A stretch of 64,000 nt of DNA from Planctomycetota bacterium (GCA_035384565.1 DAOOIT010000001.1:181013-245012), one strand, 5' to 3'. Counted from the first letter of the stretch, positions 27,412 through 35,987 are shown. Notes: a model not told the origin generated them from the letters alone. Made by a program: numbers and translations.

Positions 27412-28230
27412 CTAAGGGATCCGCTCCGTGAGCCGCTCAGCGGTTCGCGGTGTGGCGGGTTTGGCGGGGGTCTTCGCTTCGGGGGGCGGCTTTGGGGCAT
27501 CCTTTGGGGCCGCCTTGGGGGTTTCCTTCGGGGCGGCCTTGGGGGTGTCCTTTGGAGCGTTCTTGGGCGCGTCCGCCCCTGCCACGGGGCTGGCGGGGAA
27601 CACTTTGCCCGTGGGGAGGGGCCACCCTTCGATCTGCCACGGCCAGTAGCCGTACTTGTGGCCATCGTCACCTGCCGGGTCCAGGCCCATGAAGCCTGCA
27701 CCGAAGTCCAGCATCTGTACCCAGGAGGCATTCAGCACAACGCCCACGCGCCATGCGTGGAAGTACTTCGTTCAGGTGGGCCTCCCGGCGGGTCGGGCGT
27801 CGTAGGGCGGGGTGAAGAAGCCCAGGATGCCGACGCCCTGGCAGTTCATCCGGTCGTCGGGCGTGTCGGGGTCGAACTCCGGGAAGTCCCAGATCGAGTT
27901 GCCCCAGGCGACTTCTTCGCGGCCGATGAGGCCGAGGCCCCAGTGGCGGTAGTGGATCCTCATGGCCCCGAAGTCGCCGCCGCCCAGGCCGAAGAACGTG
28001 CCGTCCACTTCGCCGTAGCCGAAGGGGACGGCCGACATGAAGGCCGCGTAGAAGCAGCCTTGCGCCCGGTCGCTGATGGTGATGCCGATGTCGGCGCACT
28101 CCATCGCGTCCTTGGCGCGGTTCCGCAGGAAGCCCGCGACCCCGCCCTGCCAGTTCGTGCAGCCTTGGGCGGCCAGCAGCACGACGGCGAGGGCGAGCCC
28201 CGGGCCTGCTCTGCCCACTGCCCTGATCAT
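27412..28230 (-). CDS. Lipoprotein with in-frame UGA: putative selenoprotein, copy 2
   Basis: From ATG 28230 (AGGAG six bases upstream) through UGA at 27772-27774 to TAG 27412, 272 residues. Signal peptide ends AAQGC. The family blocks follow: AKDAMECADIGITIS, VDGTFFGLGGGDFG, a WGN segment, GRPT-Sec-TKYFHAWRVG and GFMGLDPAGDDG. A tail of repeated Pro-Lys-Ala units (PKAAPKETPKAAPKDAPK) may span the envelope. Sec would be residue 153, aligned with Sec151 of the neighbour and Cys140 of the 12041 product. A perfect 6-bp hairpin sits at exactly the same distance after UGA. A real TAG ends the gene, so UGA read-through is specific to the internal codon. The two genes are tandem paralogs about 220 bases apart with separate hairpin terminators. 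Confidence 0.8.
27744..27760 (-). promoter_or_regulatory. Putative bacterial SECIS hairpin, copy 2
   Basis: CCACGC-AUGGC-GCGUGG (RNA, minus strand): perfect 6-bp stem, 5-base loop starting 17 bases after UGA, the same register as copy 1. The fifth pair differs (C-G to G-C), a compensatory change. The loop has GG at its third and fourth positions rather than among the first two, a departure from the usual rule. Confidence 0.65.
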
Positions 28231-28488
28231 ACCCGTCTCCTAAACAAGTGCCCCGCGAGGTCCCCGCGCCCGCGAGGGAACGCCTCCGCTCTTCGGCCTC
28301 TCCCTCGGGCGCCCGACGGTGTGCCGCTTGCGGCGTGTCCGGCGCCCCGGGGCCTCTGCTTCGGGGAACGAGAGAGGCCAACCACGGGGAGTTGCCGGTA
28401 TTCTACGGGAAAAGCGCACTGACCGCAAGCGATTCTTTTCAGCCGCTCGCGCTGCCGCGCCCCTTGGGTCAAAGGGGCCGGGCGCCCG
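28231..28488. other. Upstream region of the second UGA lipoprotein
   Basis: This 258-base gap holds a good minus-strand promoter (see 28400-28428) and otherwise GC-rich DNA with no gene I can support. The leader before the start codon would be about 160 bases. Confidence 0.5.
28400..28428 (-). promoter_or_regulatory. Sigma-70-type promoter for UGA lipoprotein copy 2
   Basis: TTGCGG (28423-28428) and TAGAAT (28400-28405) on the minus strand, 17 bases apart. Confidence 0.65.
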
Positions 28489-29565
28489 TCAGGCCGCCCC
28501 TGCACGGGGACCCGCGGGGTCGGGCCGTTCCGCCAGGATCGCGGCGATGGGCCGGAGCGCGGGCACGTGTTCGCAGGTGACCACGAGCGCGACCGAGAGC
28601 GGCGTGCCGAGCACCACTCCCGCCATGCCCAGCAGCCAGCCCCACAGGATCACGCTCGCGAGGAGGAAAAGGGCCGAGATGCGCAGGGCGTTCCGCATGG
28701 CCAGGGGGTCCAGCACGTAGGCGTTGATGCACTGCACCCCGACCAGCACGATGGTGGCGATGACGACCGGCGCGCGACTCTCGAACTGGATGAAGGCCAG
28801 CAGGATGGGCGGCGCGACGGCCAGCGGCTGGCCGACATAGGGGATGAAGTTCAGCGCCAACGCCAGAAAGCCCCAGAAGAGGGCGAAGTCTATGCCGATG
28901 GCGTAGCAGGCGATCCCCACGGCCACGCCCACCACCACGCTGATCCAGGTCTTCGTCCACACGAACACGGCCACCCGGCGGCTCACGGCGTTCAGGGTGG
29001 CGATGCAGGCCTGGCCCTTCTCGACGCCGCAGGCCCGGAGAATGCGCCCTCGGAGCTGTCGCACCTCCGAAAGGGCGAACACCGTGAGCAGCATCGTGGT
29101 GAGCAGGCCGCCCAGGAACTGACCTACCGAGGTCAAGCCGCGCCCCACGAACTGCGCCAGCTTGCGGGCGTCGTCCTCCGTCGTCACGGCTCCCACGTGG
29201 AGGCCGTGCTGGCGCGCGTACTCGAGCAGCGGAGAAGCCACCTGCTCGATCCGATCGCTATACTTGGGCAGATTGCTCACCACACCCCGCACGGCCCCGA
29301 CGAGGAAGAAACCGGCCACCGTTGCCAGGGCGGTGATGCCCAGGATGATGGCGGCCACGCTCGCCCAGAAGGGCAGCCAGCGGTCGAGCTTCTTGGCCAG
29401 CGGATAGATGAGCGCCGTGAGAAACACCGCGAAGAGCATGGGCACGACCACGGAGCGGGTGTGGTAGACGACGATCAGGCAGAGGATCGCCGCGATGATG
29501 GCGAGCAGGCTGTTTCGCAGCGTGTCGTGCGAGGAAACGGGCCTGACCGCGCTCGACGGGTCCAT
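28489..29565 (-). CDS. AI-2E family transporter (PerM/TqsA-like)
   Basis: A 358-residue polytopic membrane protein. ATG at 29565 has a purine-rich site (GGGAGAGAGG) upstream. It shows the AI-2E pattern: two N-terminal helices (LLAIIAAILCLIVV, VVVPMLFAVFLTALIYPL), one near residue 75, a soluble helical segment of about residues 100-160, then a cluster of helices to the C-terminus. The conserved segments ALNFIPYVGQPLAVAPPILLA and LWGWLLGMAGVVLGTPL are present. Family members export AI-2 or exchange ions; the role here cannot be chosen. Confidence 0.9.
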   Translation of the reverse strand: MDPSSAVRPVSSHDTLRNSLLAIIAAILCLIVVYHTRSVVVPMLFAVFLTALIYPLAKKLDRWLPFWASVAAIILGITALATVAGFFLVGAVRGVVSNLPKYSDRIEQVASPLLEYARQHGLHVGAVTTEDDARKLAQFVGRGLTSVGQFLGGLLTTMLLTVFALSEVRQLRGRILRACGVEKGQACIATLNAVSRRVAVFVWTKTWISVVVGVAVGIACYAIGIDFALFWGFLALALNFIPYVGQPLAVAPPILLAFIQFESRAPVVIATIVLVGVQCINAYVLDPLAMRNALRISALFLLASVILWGWLLGMAGVVLGTPLSVALVVTCEHVPALRPIAAILAERPDPAGPRAGAA

Positions 29566-29634
29566 GCCTCTCTCCCTGTGTCGCGCACGCTCCCGGCTCA
29601 CCGCAGGCCGCAGACAGCCGCGACGGGCGACCCC

Positions 29635-31881
29635 CTACGGTGCCGGCTCGGGCCAGCGCAAGTGGCGGTGAAGGAATCTGAAGGTGCCGACGCCGTGAAT
29701 TTCGTGCGGGCCGTCGAAGAACTCTATCTCCGTGCGCTCGGGCAACTTGAGGTCGGCGTAGCGGCGGCGGACCTTGGCGTACTCGTAGGCGACCCACTCG
29801 TCGGGCGCCACCCCGTCCCTGTGGCCGCGCTCCACCATGAACGGGCGTGGGGCGATGAGGGCGGCCATCTCCGCGTAGTTCGCGGTGTGGCCGAGGTCGA
29901 ATTCGAACATCTCGTACTCGCCAGTGAACATGTAGCTGTATGAAGCCTCGATGGTTACATTCTTCACCACCCACTCATTGAAATCTGCCGAGCAGATGGA
30001 GAGGCAGTAACGGGGCACGAGGGCTGGGACGCGCATCGCCGACTTGCCGCCATAGCTAAGTCCATAGAAGCCAATGCGTTCCGCATCCACGAAGGGCAGC
30101 GAGGCGAGCCAGTCAGTGATGACCTCGTGCTGGCGGATGATCAGGCTGAAGAGCGAGCACTTCAGGGGATTGGCCATCCGCTGAAGGACGCGAAAGGCGT
30201 TGCCCCCAATGTAGGGGTTCTGGGGGGCGAAGACCACGAAGCCGCGGTCCGCAAGTCGAGCAGCAAACCGGTGATAGCAGTTCTGTGCCCTCGGGTCCGC
30301 CACATCCTGTGGGCGGCCCTCCAGGCCGTGCTGGCAGACCACGACTGGACGGCGCTCGCCCGGCTTCAAGTCCTTGGGCAGCAAGAGGATGCCGTAAGCG
30401 AAGGCACCAGGCCAGACGTCGAGGACCACCTCGTAGCCGGTCCACTTCGCCTCATCGTAAATCACCCGGCTGCGAGGGTTTGGGGAGGCGGATGGCGACG
30501 GAACCTCGCCGATGAGGTCTTTGCGGAACATCTCGCGGTAAGGTTCGATAGACTTCGCGTAAGCATCGACGCTTGAATGGTTTACCTTCGCCCACAACGC
30601 CTCGCGGCGGTACTCGGAGAGGCGCATCAGCCGTTGGGTGAAGGCGACGAGCTGGTCGAGTTGGCGCTTCATCCGCGGAGCGGGGTCGAAGCCTCGCCGC
30701 AAGTCGGCGGTGGGCTGGCCGCCGGCCCTCACGCCCGCGTCCGCGGCGAGCGCGTTGAGAAAGGCGCTGAGGGTGTCCTCGCGGCCGGGCGGGCCGTCGC
30801 CGTCGCCTTTGAGGCTGGAGTTCATCGCACGGGCCCTCTCGAACTCGGCCTTGGTGGACTCGAAGGGCGGGGAGACCAGTTCACCGGGGGTCGAGCCCTG
30901 CTTGCCGACGACTGGGCCGCGGCTCGCCTCGACGATGAGCGGCCTTGGGGCGATCAGGCGGGCCAGGCCAGCATCGCCAAACTCGTGCAGTAAACCCCAG
31001 ACGTTTCGATAGATAGGCTCTTGCCACACCTTCTCGCGGGCCTGGAAGTAGCCGCTCACGACGGCGGCGTGAATGCGTTCATCGAGAGCGGCGGCATAGA
31101 GGGCCAGAAGGCCCCCTTCGCCATAGCCGAAGACGCCGATCCTTGCCTGGCCGCCCAAGCGAGCAAACCAGTCCACCGCGGCCAGCACTTTCTGGACCTC
31201 GTAGCCGATGATGTGTCGGCCCATCTCGAATGCCTGCCGATAGATCCATTCGCGGTGGGACTGGTCGGTCTTTCGCCCGATGCGCGGGTTGCCCGACCAC
31301 GTGGTCTGGCGGTCAATGATGGTGGGGATGAGGACGAGGCAGCCGTTCTCAGCAAGGCGGTGGGCGAACTGTGCGCCGGGCGGCAAGCCGGGCACCAGCC
31401 CGACCAGCATCTCCGGCGAGCAGTCGGCGTCGGGGATCGCCACCACCTTCGCCATCGGGTCGCCCTTGGGCCGGAGCATAAGCCCTTCCGCATCCACACC
31501 TTCCAGCACGGGCCAGCGAACGGCGAAGACCTCGTAACCCCGAGCCTCTGCCACCCTGGCGGGCGTGGCCGTGGTGCCCACGAGCTCGATGCCTTCGAAA
31601 GACACGCGCGGGTCCACGGCGCCGATGCAGGTCCTGAGGCGCTCGCGGGCAAGGGCGGATGCCTCTGGCGATGCGGAGTTGCGTTGCCAGAGCTGCGCGC
31701 GGCTGGCGGCGGGGTCGTCAATCTGCCGGAGCATGAACTCGCGGAGCCCGGCGACCATCTGGGCGGCGAGGTCCCCCGTCATCTCGAGTGGCCTGGTGCC
31801 CGGCAAGGCACGCTGTTCCGACACGGCGAACTCCTCGAATGCGGCGACGAGGACCAGCGAGAGGGAGAGCAGGTGTTTCAT
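29635..31881 (-). CDS. Exported tandem alpha/beta hydrolase (acetyl xylan esterase-like)
   Basis: A 748-residue protein with a signal peptide and two alpha/beta hydrolase domains. The second (about 470-745) has a nucleophile elbow IGFYGLSYGGKSAMR and a C-terminal His in DGPHEIHG, as in acetyl-xylan-esterase-like or dienelactone-hydrolase-like enzymes. The first (about 90-330) has the fold (LVLIPTIIDRQ, IAPRPLIVEASRG), but its elbow reads FGYGEGGL with no Ser, so it is probably inactive. It likely removes acyl groups from a polysaccharide outside the cytoplasm. Tandem domains with one degenerate copy are unusual. Confidence 0.85.
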   Translation of the reverse strand: MKHLLSLSLVLVAAFEEFAVSEQRALPGTRPLEMTGDLAAQMVAGLREFMLRQIDDPAASRAQLWQRNSASPEASALARERLRTCIGAVDPRVSFEGIELVGTTATPARVAEARGYEVFAVRWPVLEGVDAEGLMLRPKGDPMAKVVAIPDADCSPEMLVGLVPGLPPGAQFAHRLAENGCLVLIPTIIDRQTTWSGNPRIGRKTDQSHREWIYRQAFEMGRHIIGYEVQKVLAAVDWFARLGGQARIGVFGYGEGGLLALYAAALDERIHAAVVSGYFQAREKVWQEPIYRNVWGLLHEFGDAGLARLIAPRPLIVEASRGPVVGKQGSTPGELVSPPFESTKAEFERARAMNSSLKGDGDGPPGREDTLSAFLNALAADAGVRAGGQPTADLRRGFDPAPRMKRQLDQLVAFTQRLMRLSEYRREALWAKVNHSSVDAYAKSIEPYREMFRKDLIGEVPSPSASPNPRSRVIYDEAKWTGYEVVLDVWPGAFAYGILLLPKDLKPGERRPVVVCQHGLEGRPQDVADPRAQNCYHRFAARLADRGFVVFAPQNPYIGGNAFRVLQRMANPLKCSLFSLIIRQHEVITDWLASLPFVDAERIGFYGLSYGGKSAMRVPALVPRYCLSICSADFNEWVVKNVTIEASYSYMFTGEYEMFEFDLGHTANYAEMAALIAPRPFMVERGHRDGVAPDEWVAYEYAKVRRRYADLKLPERTEIEFFDGPHEIHGVGTFRFLHRHLRWPEPAP

Positions 31882-31923
31882 GGTTGTCGGAGAACAACTT
31901 CTGGTGGCGGAAAGCGACCGATT

Positions 31924-32868
31924 TCATGCCAGGTCAGCCGCGGCCTCGTGGCAGAAGCGGCCGGCGACCGTAAAGCCTGCCCTCTGGTAGACTTCTGTCC
32001 GCTCGGACGCGCAGAAGGCCCGGGCCCGCTCCTTGGCGTTCTGTTTGGCGAGGAGCAGGGCCTCGTGGAGCAGGAGCGCGTCGAGGCCGCTCTTGCGATG
32101 CACCTCGTCTACGAAGTGCGGGCCGAGGTGCGGGCAGGGGCCTTCGAGGGTCCAACCCAGGTAGGCGGCGAAGCCGATTATCTGCCGGCGGTGCTCGACC
32201 ACGAGCGTGGCCTCAGGGCGCAGGTGGCGGACCACGAGGTTCCAGAACTCCTGCGAGTGCTGGCGGGTGTGGCGCGGGTCGTACTGGCGTGCGACAACGA
32301 GCGCCTCGTCGGGCCGCGCGGGGCGCAAGAGGAAGCCCTTCTGGCGCGCCTCGGCCTGACGATCGGCAAGCTCCTTAGGCGTGGCCAGTTTCTTCAGCTC
32401 GGCCGACAGCTCGGTGCTGGCGACCGCGGTCTGGAACCCTCGCTGCTTCAGCACGTCGAGCAGCTCGGCGTCTTCGGAGACTCGCGGCTCGCTGAGGAGC
32501 AAGCCGGCCGTCTCCTTGCGCGCCCGCGTGGCGCCCTCACGGCGCCAGAGGGCCTTGGTCTCATCGAGCAGCACCTCGAGCGCGCGTCGCGCGCCGGGCG
32601 CGCTGCCGAAGAGACTCCAGGTTGCCTCAGCGGTTTCCCCGGTCCGCTGGAGGCGGGAGACAAGAAAGGCCACGGGCTCAGGCCCCTCGTAGGCCACGAA
32701 GCTCAGCGAGGGGTCGAAGTCGGGCCGCGCCCCCAGGCGCGCCACGTCGTCGGCCTCCACCGCTGCGGGAGGGCTGATGATCCCGCGCCGGAGCACCGTG
32801 GCCGTGCTGGTCGCAACAGCCTTGTGCAGGTCCTCAAGCGGGCTGCGATAGAGGTCGCGGATGATCAT
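31924..32868 (-). CDS. GNAT-family acetyltransferase-like protein
   Basis: A 314-residue protein beginning MIIRDLYRSPLEDLH; ATG 32868 is chosen because the upstream in-frame sequence consists of heptamer repeats. Two GNAT-like halves are visible: about residues 30-150 (SFVAYEGPEPVAFLVSRL) and 200-310 (LLRPARPDEALVVARQYD, ATLVVEHRRQIIGFAAYLG, then a helix and RTEVYQRAGFTVAGRF). The second half carries the usual acetyl-CoA strand-helix order. Substrate unknown. Confidence 0.75.
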   Translation of the reverse strand: MIIRDLYRSPLEDLHKAVATSTATVLRRGIISPPAAVEADDVARLGARPDFDPSLSFVAYEGPEPVAFLVSRLQRTGETAEATWSLFGSAPGARRALEVLLDETKALWRREGATRARKETAGLLLSEPRVSEDAELLDVLKQRGFQTAVASTELSAELKKLATPKELADRQAEARQKGFLLRPARPDEALVVARQYDPRHTRQHSQEFWNLVVRHLRPEATLVVEHRRQIIGFAAYLGWTLEGPCPHLGPHFVDEVHRKSGLDALLLHEALLLAKQNAKERARAFCASERTEVYQRAGFTVAGRFCHEAAADLA

Positions 32869-32882
32869 CCCGGCGTTTCCAA

Positions 32883-32986
32883 TTGCCGATTTCCGATTGC
32901 CGATTTGAGACACAGGCCAAGCGACAGGCCGCTGCGCGCACCTTGCATCTGAAATCGCAGATCGCAAATCGCAAATCGGCAATCAC
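32883..32986. repeat. Heptamer repeats in inverted arrangement
   Basis: Two blocks of 7-base repeats face each other between the GNAT gene and the Gfo/Idh/MocA stop codon. TTGCCGA-type units lie around 32883-32907 and AAATCGC/AAATCGG units around 32952-32986. GATTGCCGATTT in the first pairs with AAATCGGCAATC in the second, which runs into the stop codon of the neighbouring gene. Confidence 0.65.
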
Positions 32987-34191
32987 TTCTTCAGGCCCCA
33001 CTTCTTGTTGATCGGGCCTTGGTACTTCTCGACCTTGCAGGCGACCACGTCGTCGTAGGCAATCGCCTTGCCCGCGGCGGCGGATTCGTAGACGGTTTCG
33101 CTGAATGCCTTGGCCTTCAGGCCGTCCCAGGCATCCAGGTCGGGGCGGCGGCGCTTCGCACAGGCGTCCACGAAGTCCCAGCACTCGATGTAAACGCCGT
33201 TCGTGATCCCGTAGGGGAAGAGCCGCTCCTTGTCGTCGGGCGACAGGCTCAAGAGGAACTCGATCGCCAGGTCGTTCACGCTCTTCGTCTTGCCGTCCTT
33301 GAACATCACCTCGCCGGCGAGGGACTGGAAGCCGTGGAAGACGTCGCCCGTGTCCTTGATCGAGCCTTCGGAGCCGTAGTAGAGCACGGTGCGGTAGGAG
33401 TGGCCTGGCTGAACGTTGGACCAGCTCCAGGTGCCCACGAGGCCGCTCTTGAAGGTGAGGATGGCGGACCAGGAGTCCTCGCAATCGCTCACGACGGTGT
33501 TGCCCTTGTCGTCGGTGAACTTGGCGGGTTCGAAGAGGCGCAGTTCAGCGTAGGCGCGCTCGAGGTCGCCGAAGAAGTAGCGCATCGAGTCCACGAAATG
33601 CGCGCCGCTGTCCATCACCATCAGGCCGCCGGAGAGGAGCTTCTGGATGCGCCAGCGGAAGGGGGGCGCATCGCCGGGGAAGGGGCTGTAGCCGGCGCCC
33701 TGGGAGAAGAAGCTGCGCATGTCGCCGATGATCTTCTTCTCGTTGAGCGCCCAGTGGATGGCCCGCTGGCCGAGCGAGCGGCGGATGTTCTCGGCGGTGG
33801 CCGCGATGCGTTTCGTCTTGTCGGCCGTTTCGGCGATCAGGCGGCTCGCCCGCACCGTGATGCCGATCGGCTTCTCGATCATCACGTCAATGCCGTTCTC
33901 GAGACACGCGCAGCCGATGGTGTGGTGCAGGCCGTGGGGCGTCACGATGTCGGCCGCGTTGGCCAGCTTCTTGCTGATCATCTCCTCATAGTCGGCGAGG
34001 ACGGCGGGGCGCTTGCCCTGGAACTTCTCGGCCGTGTCGGCGAACTTGCCCGCGGCCTCGAGATTCGGGTCCACGCAGGCCGTGATCTCGAAGTTCCGCA
34101 TGCCCTTCTGCCAGAGGAGCTCGTAGCCGCGGAGATGGCCGTTGGCCATGCCGCCGCAGCCGATCATCGCCAGCCGCACCTTGTCTGCCAT
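32983..34191 (-). CDS. Gfo/Idh/MocA family oxidoreductase (cytoplasmic)
   Basis: A 402-residue NAD(P)-dependent sugar oxidoreductase. ATG 34191 has AAAGGG eight bases upstream and is followed by the Rossmann start MADKVRLAMIGCGGMANGH. The substrate-domain entry motif IEKPIGITV (EKP) and a second-domain segment, SGGLMVMDSGAHFVDSMRYF, are present. There is no signal peptide, unlike the Tat-type copies here, so it works in the cytoplasm. The likely chemistry is oxidation or reduction of a sugar hydroxyl, substrate unknown. The gene below it is a GNAT protein. Confidence 0.9.
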   Translation of the reverse strand: MADKVRLAMIGCGGMANGHLRGYELLWQKGMRNFEITACVDPNLEAAGKFADTAEKFQGKRPAVLADYEEMISKKLANAADIVTPHGLHHTIGCACLENGIDVMIEKPIGITVRASRLIAETADKTKRIAATAENIRRSLGQRAIHWALNEKKIIGDMRSFFSQGAGYSPFPGDAPPFRWRIQKLLSGGLMVMDSGAHFVDSMRYFFGDLERAYAELRLFEPAKFTDDKGNTVVSDCEDSWSAILTFKSGLVGTWSWSNVQPGHSYRTVLYYGSEGSIKDTGDVFHGFQSLAGEVMFKDGKTKSVNDLAIEFLLSLSPDDKERLFPYGITNGVYIECWDFVDACAKRRRPDLDAWDGLKAKAFSETVYESAAAGKAIAYDDVVACKVEKYQGPINKKWGLKK

Positions 34192-34497
34192 GTTGCCAGC
34201 CCTTTCTCGAACTGTTGCCCTCAGGGTCATGCCACCTTAGCGCGGTATCTTAGCCCCGTGGGTCGGGTGTGTCAAATGAAGATGAACGAACGTGGCGATC
34301 GCGGACACGATGGACATCATGGACGCTATGGACAGGCCAAGGGGGGAGCCACGGGGCCGCCTCGTCCAGGTTGTCCATGGGGTCCATTGTTGCTCTCGTT
34401 CCCAGGCGCCCGCTTGGGAAGGCCCTGCTTGCGGCGCCCGCCGCCGAGGCGGTTGCTGACCCGCGTTCTACCGGGGCAAGCTCGGCGGGGGCGAAGC
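34192..34497. other. Intergenic region with nonamer repeats
   Basis: About 306 bases between two minus-strand genes. It contains four 9-base ATGGACNNN units at 34301-34336, then a facing set of GTCCAT units to about 34391, so the block could fold back. The rest shows no gene or promoter I can support. Confidence 0.6.
34301..34391. repeat. Nonamer tandem repeats facing each other
   Basis: Units GCGGACACG, ATGGACATC, ATGGACGCT and ATGGACAGG, followed after about 25 bases by the complementary type (GTCCAGG, TTGTCCATG, GGGTCCATT). Confidence 0.7.
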
Positions 34498-35928
34498 TCA
34501 CTTCGTCACGGTGAGTTCGCTGAGGGGATACCAGCCATCCTGCGCGCGGCCTTGGATGCCGAGGCGAATGGCGGGGGCGAGGGTATCCGAGCCGATAACG
34601 GCGATGGAGAGGCGATAGCGGCCAGGGGGGAGGTCGGCGGGGAGAGCTGCCTCGTCGGCCACGTCGTTGACCTCGCCATTCGGCAGGTCCCAGTCGCCCT
34701 TGTAGAAACCCTCGGTGAAGAGGGGCACCGAACCAGGCATCCACCTGTTGACGGTGACGGTGCTGGGGATGACCTTGGCAAAGCCGTTGTCGTTGGAGAG
34801 GCGGTAGGCGAGGCGATAGGGGCGGTAGCAGGGGGCGGAGCCGACGTTCTGCCACTTCATCGAGAGGGCGAATCCCTTGCCCGCGGCGGCGGCCGCGGGG
34901 TGCCTCAGTTCGCGCAGGACGAGGCGGTAGCCGAGCCGCCGCACGAAGCGCTCGATCTCGGGGCGAATCTCGGGGCCTTCGGGGAGGGGGGCCGACTTGT
35001 TGTTGAGCACCGAGCCGTGGAGGGCGAGGGCGTAGCTGAAGATGAAGCGCAGGGGCCACTTCTCCTGGACCCAGCGGCGCATGTCCCAGCAGCTCTCCCA
35101 CGCCACGGGCGCGGTCTTCCAGGCGTCGCCCACGCCGGCCTGCTGAATCCAGAAGGGGTAGCCCTTGCGCATGTGGCACCAGGTCTTCGAGAAGCCGCCC
35201 ATGTCGCCCAGGCAGTCGGCCCGCCAGCCGCAGCCGCGCTGGGTGGCGTAGGTGAGCATCTTGCCGCCGCCGATGAGCATGAGCAGTTGCGTCTTCTTGA
35301 ACGCCGCGAGCCAGGCGTCCACGATCTTCTGCTGGGTCTCGGGCTTGGGCATGGGCGCGGCCTTGGAGTTGCTCATATGCCACTCGCCCCACCAGCCCAC
35401 GGAGCCGAGGTCAATGTGGTCAAGGTCGGGGTGGCCGTCGTAGCGTTCGCCCAGGCGCCTGATGAAGTCGAGGTGGCGTTCGAGGACGATGGGGTCGTCG
35501 AGATCGGGCACGGGCAGCGTGGGGCCGCCGTCGCCGTACTGCGTCTCGAGAATGCGCCCGCCGGCGTCCCTGAGCCATTTGGGGAAGTAAGGGTCGCGGG
35601 GCGTGGTGGAGCAGCACATCACGCGGAAGGCGAGTTGCTGGCCGGCGTCGCGGGAGTCCTTGAGCACCTTGTCGAGAAAGGCGTGGTCGATCTTGCCTGG
35701 CTGTGGCTCAAGCGTTCCCCAGCCCCATCGTGCGTAGTGGAGTGTTGAGGGGAGCCATTCGGGCAGACTCTTGTCCTGCGTGCGTGTGCGGTGGAACGTC
35801 TGCCAGCCGATGCCGGGGTTCGCCAGCAGCTCGTCGGTGTCCCTGGGCGACACGGTGACCATAGCTGTTTCCCCCGCCGACAGGTCAAGTGAGGCTAAGA
35901 GCATGACGGCGACGAACCACCCTCGCAT
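34498..35928 (-). CDS. Secreted DUF4832/beta-galactosidase-like protein
   Basis: A 476-residue exported protein (signal peptide MRGWFVAVMLLASLDLSAG). It starts with the NPGIGWQTFHR and LHYARWGWGTLEPQPGKID segments seen in glycosidase-like proteins carrying DUF4832. A barrel-like middle contains DHIDLGSVGWWGEWH, where the Glu after GWW is a candidate acid/base. The C-terminus is beta-rich (PPGRYRLSIAVIGSD) and could bind carbohydrate. Exact enzymatic activity cannot be assigned. Confidence 0.75.
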   Translation of the reverse strand: MRGWFVAVMLLASLDLSAGETAMVTVSPRDTDELLANPGIGWQTFHRTRTQDKSLPEWLPSTLHYARWGWGTLEPQPGKIDHAFLDKVLKDSRDAGQQLAFRVMCCSTTPRDPYFPKWLRDAGGRILETQYGDGGPTLPVPDLDDPIVLERHLDFIRRLGERYDGHPDLDHIDLGSVGWWGEWHMSNSKAAPMPKPETQQKIVDAWLAAFKKTQLLMLIGGGKMLTYATQRGCGWRADCLGDMGGFSKTWCHMRKGYPFWIQQAGVGDAWKTAPVAWESCWDMRRWVQEKWPLRFIFSYALALHGSVLNNKSAPLPEGPEIRPEIERFVRRLGYRLVLRELRHPAAAAAGKGFALSMKWQNVGSAPCYRPYRLAYRLSNDNGFAKVIPSTVTVNRWMPGSVPLFTEGFYKGDWDLPNGEVNDVADEAALPADLPPGRYRLSIAVIGSDTLAPAIRLGIQGRAQDGWYPLSELTVTK

Positions 35929-35951
35929 GTTCCCACTCCTCGTTCCCGTTA

Positions 35952-35983
35952 CCCTCCCGAAGGTATTGGAACCTTCGGGAGGG
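35952..35983. repeat. Intergenic hairpin, CCTCCCG family (reverse orientation)
   Basis: CCCTCCCGAAGGT / ACCTTCGGGAGGG with loop ATTGGA, the exact reverse complement of the 21242-21271 element plus one pair. Lies in the 60-base gap between two minus-strand genes. Confidence 0.85.
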
Positions 35984-35987
35984 AAGG

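Noticed and set aside
26403..28230. Reassigned genetic code (UGA as a sense codon everywhere)
   Set aside because: Many genes in the window end in TGA (for example at 11273, 1603 and 24850), so UGA is a normal stop.
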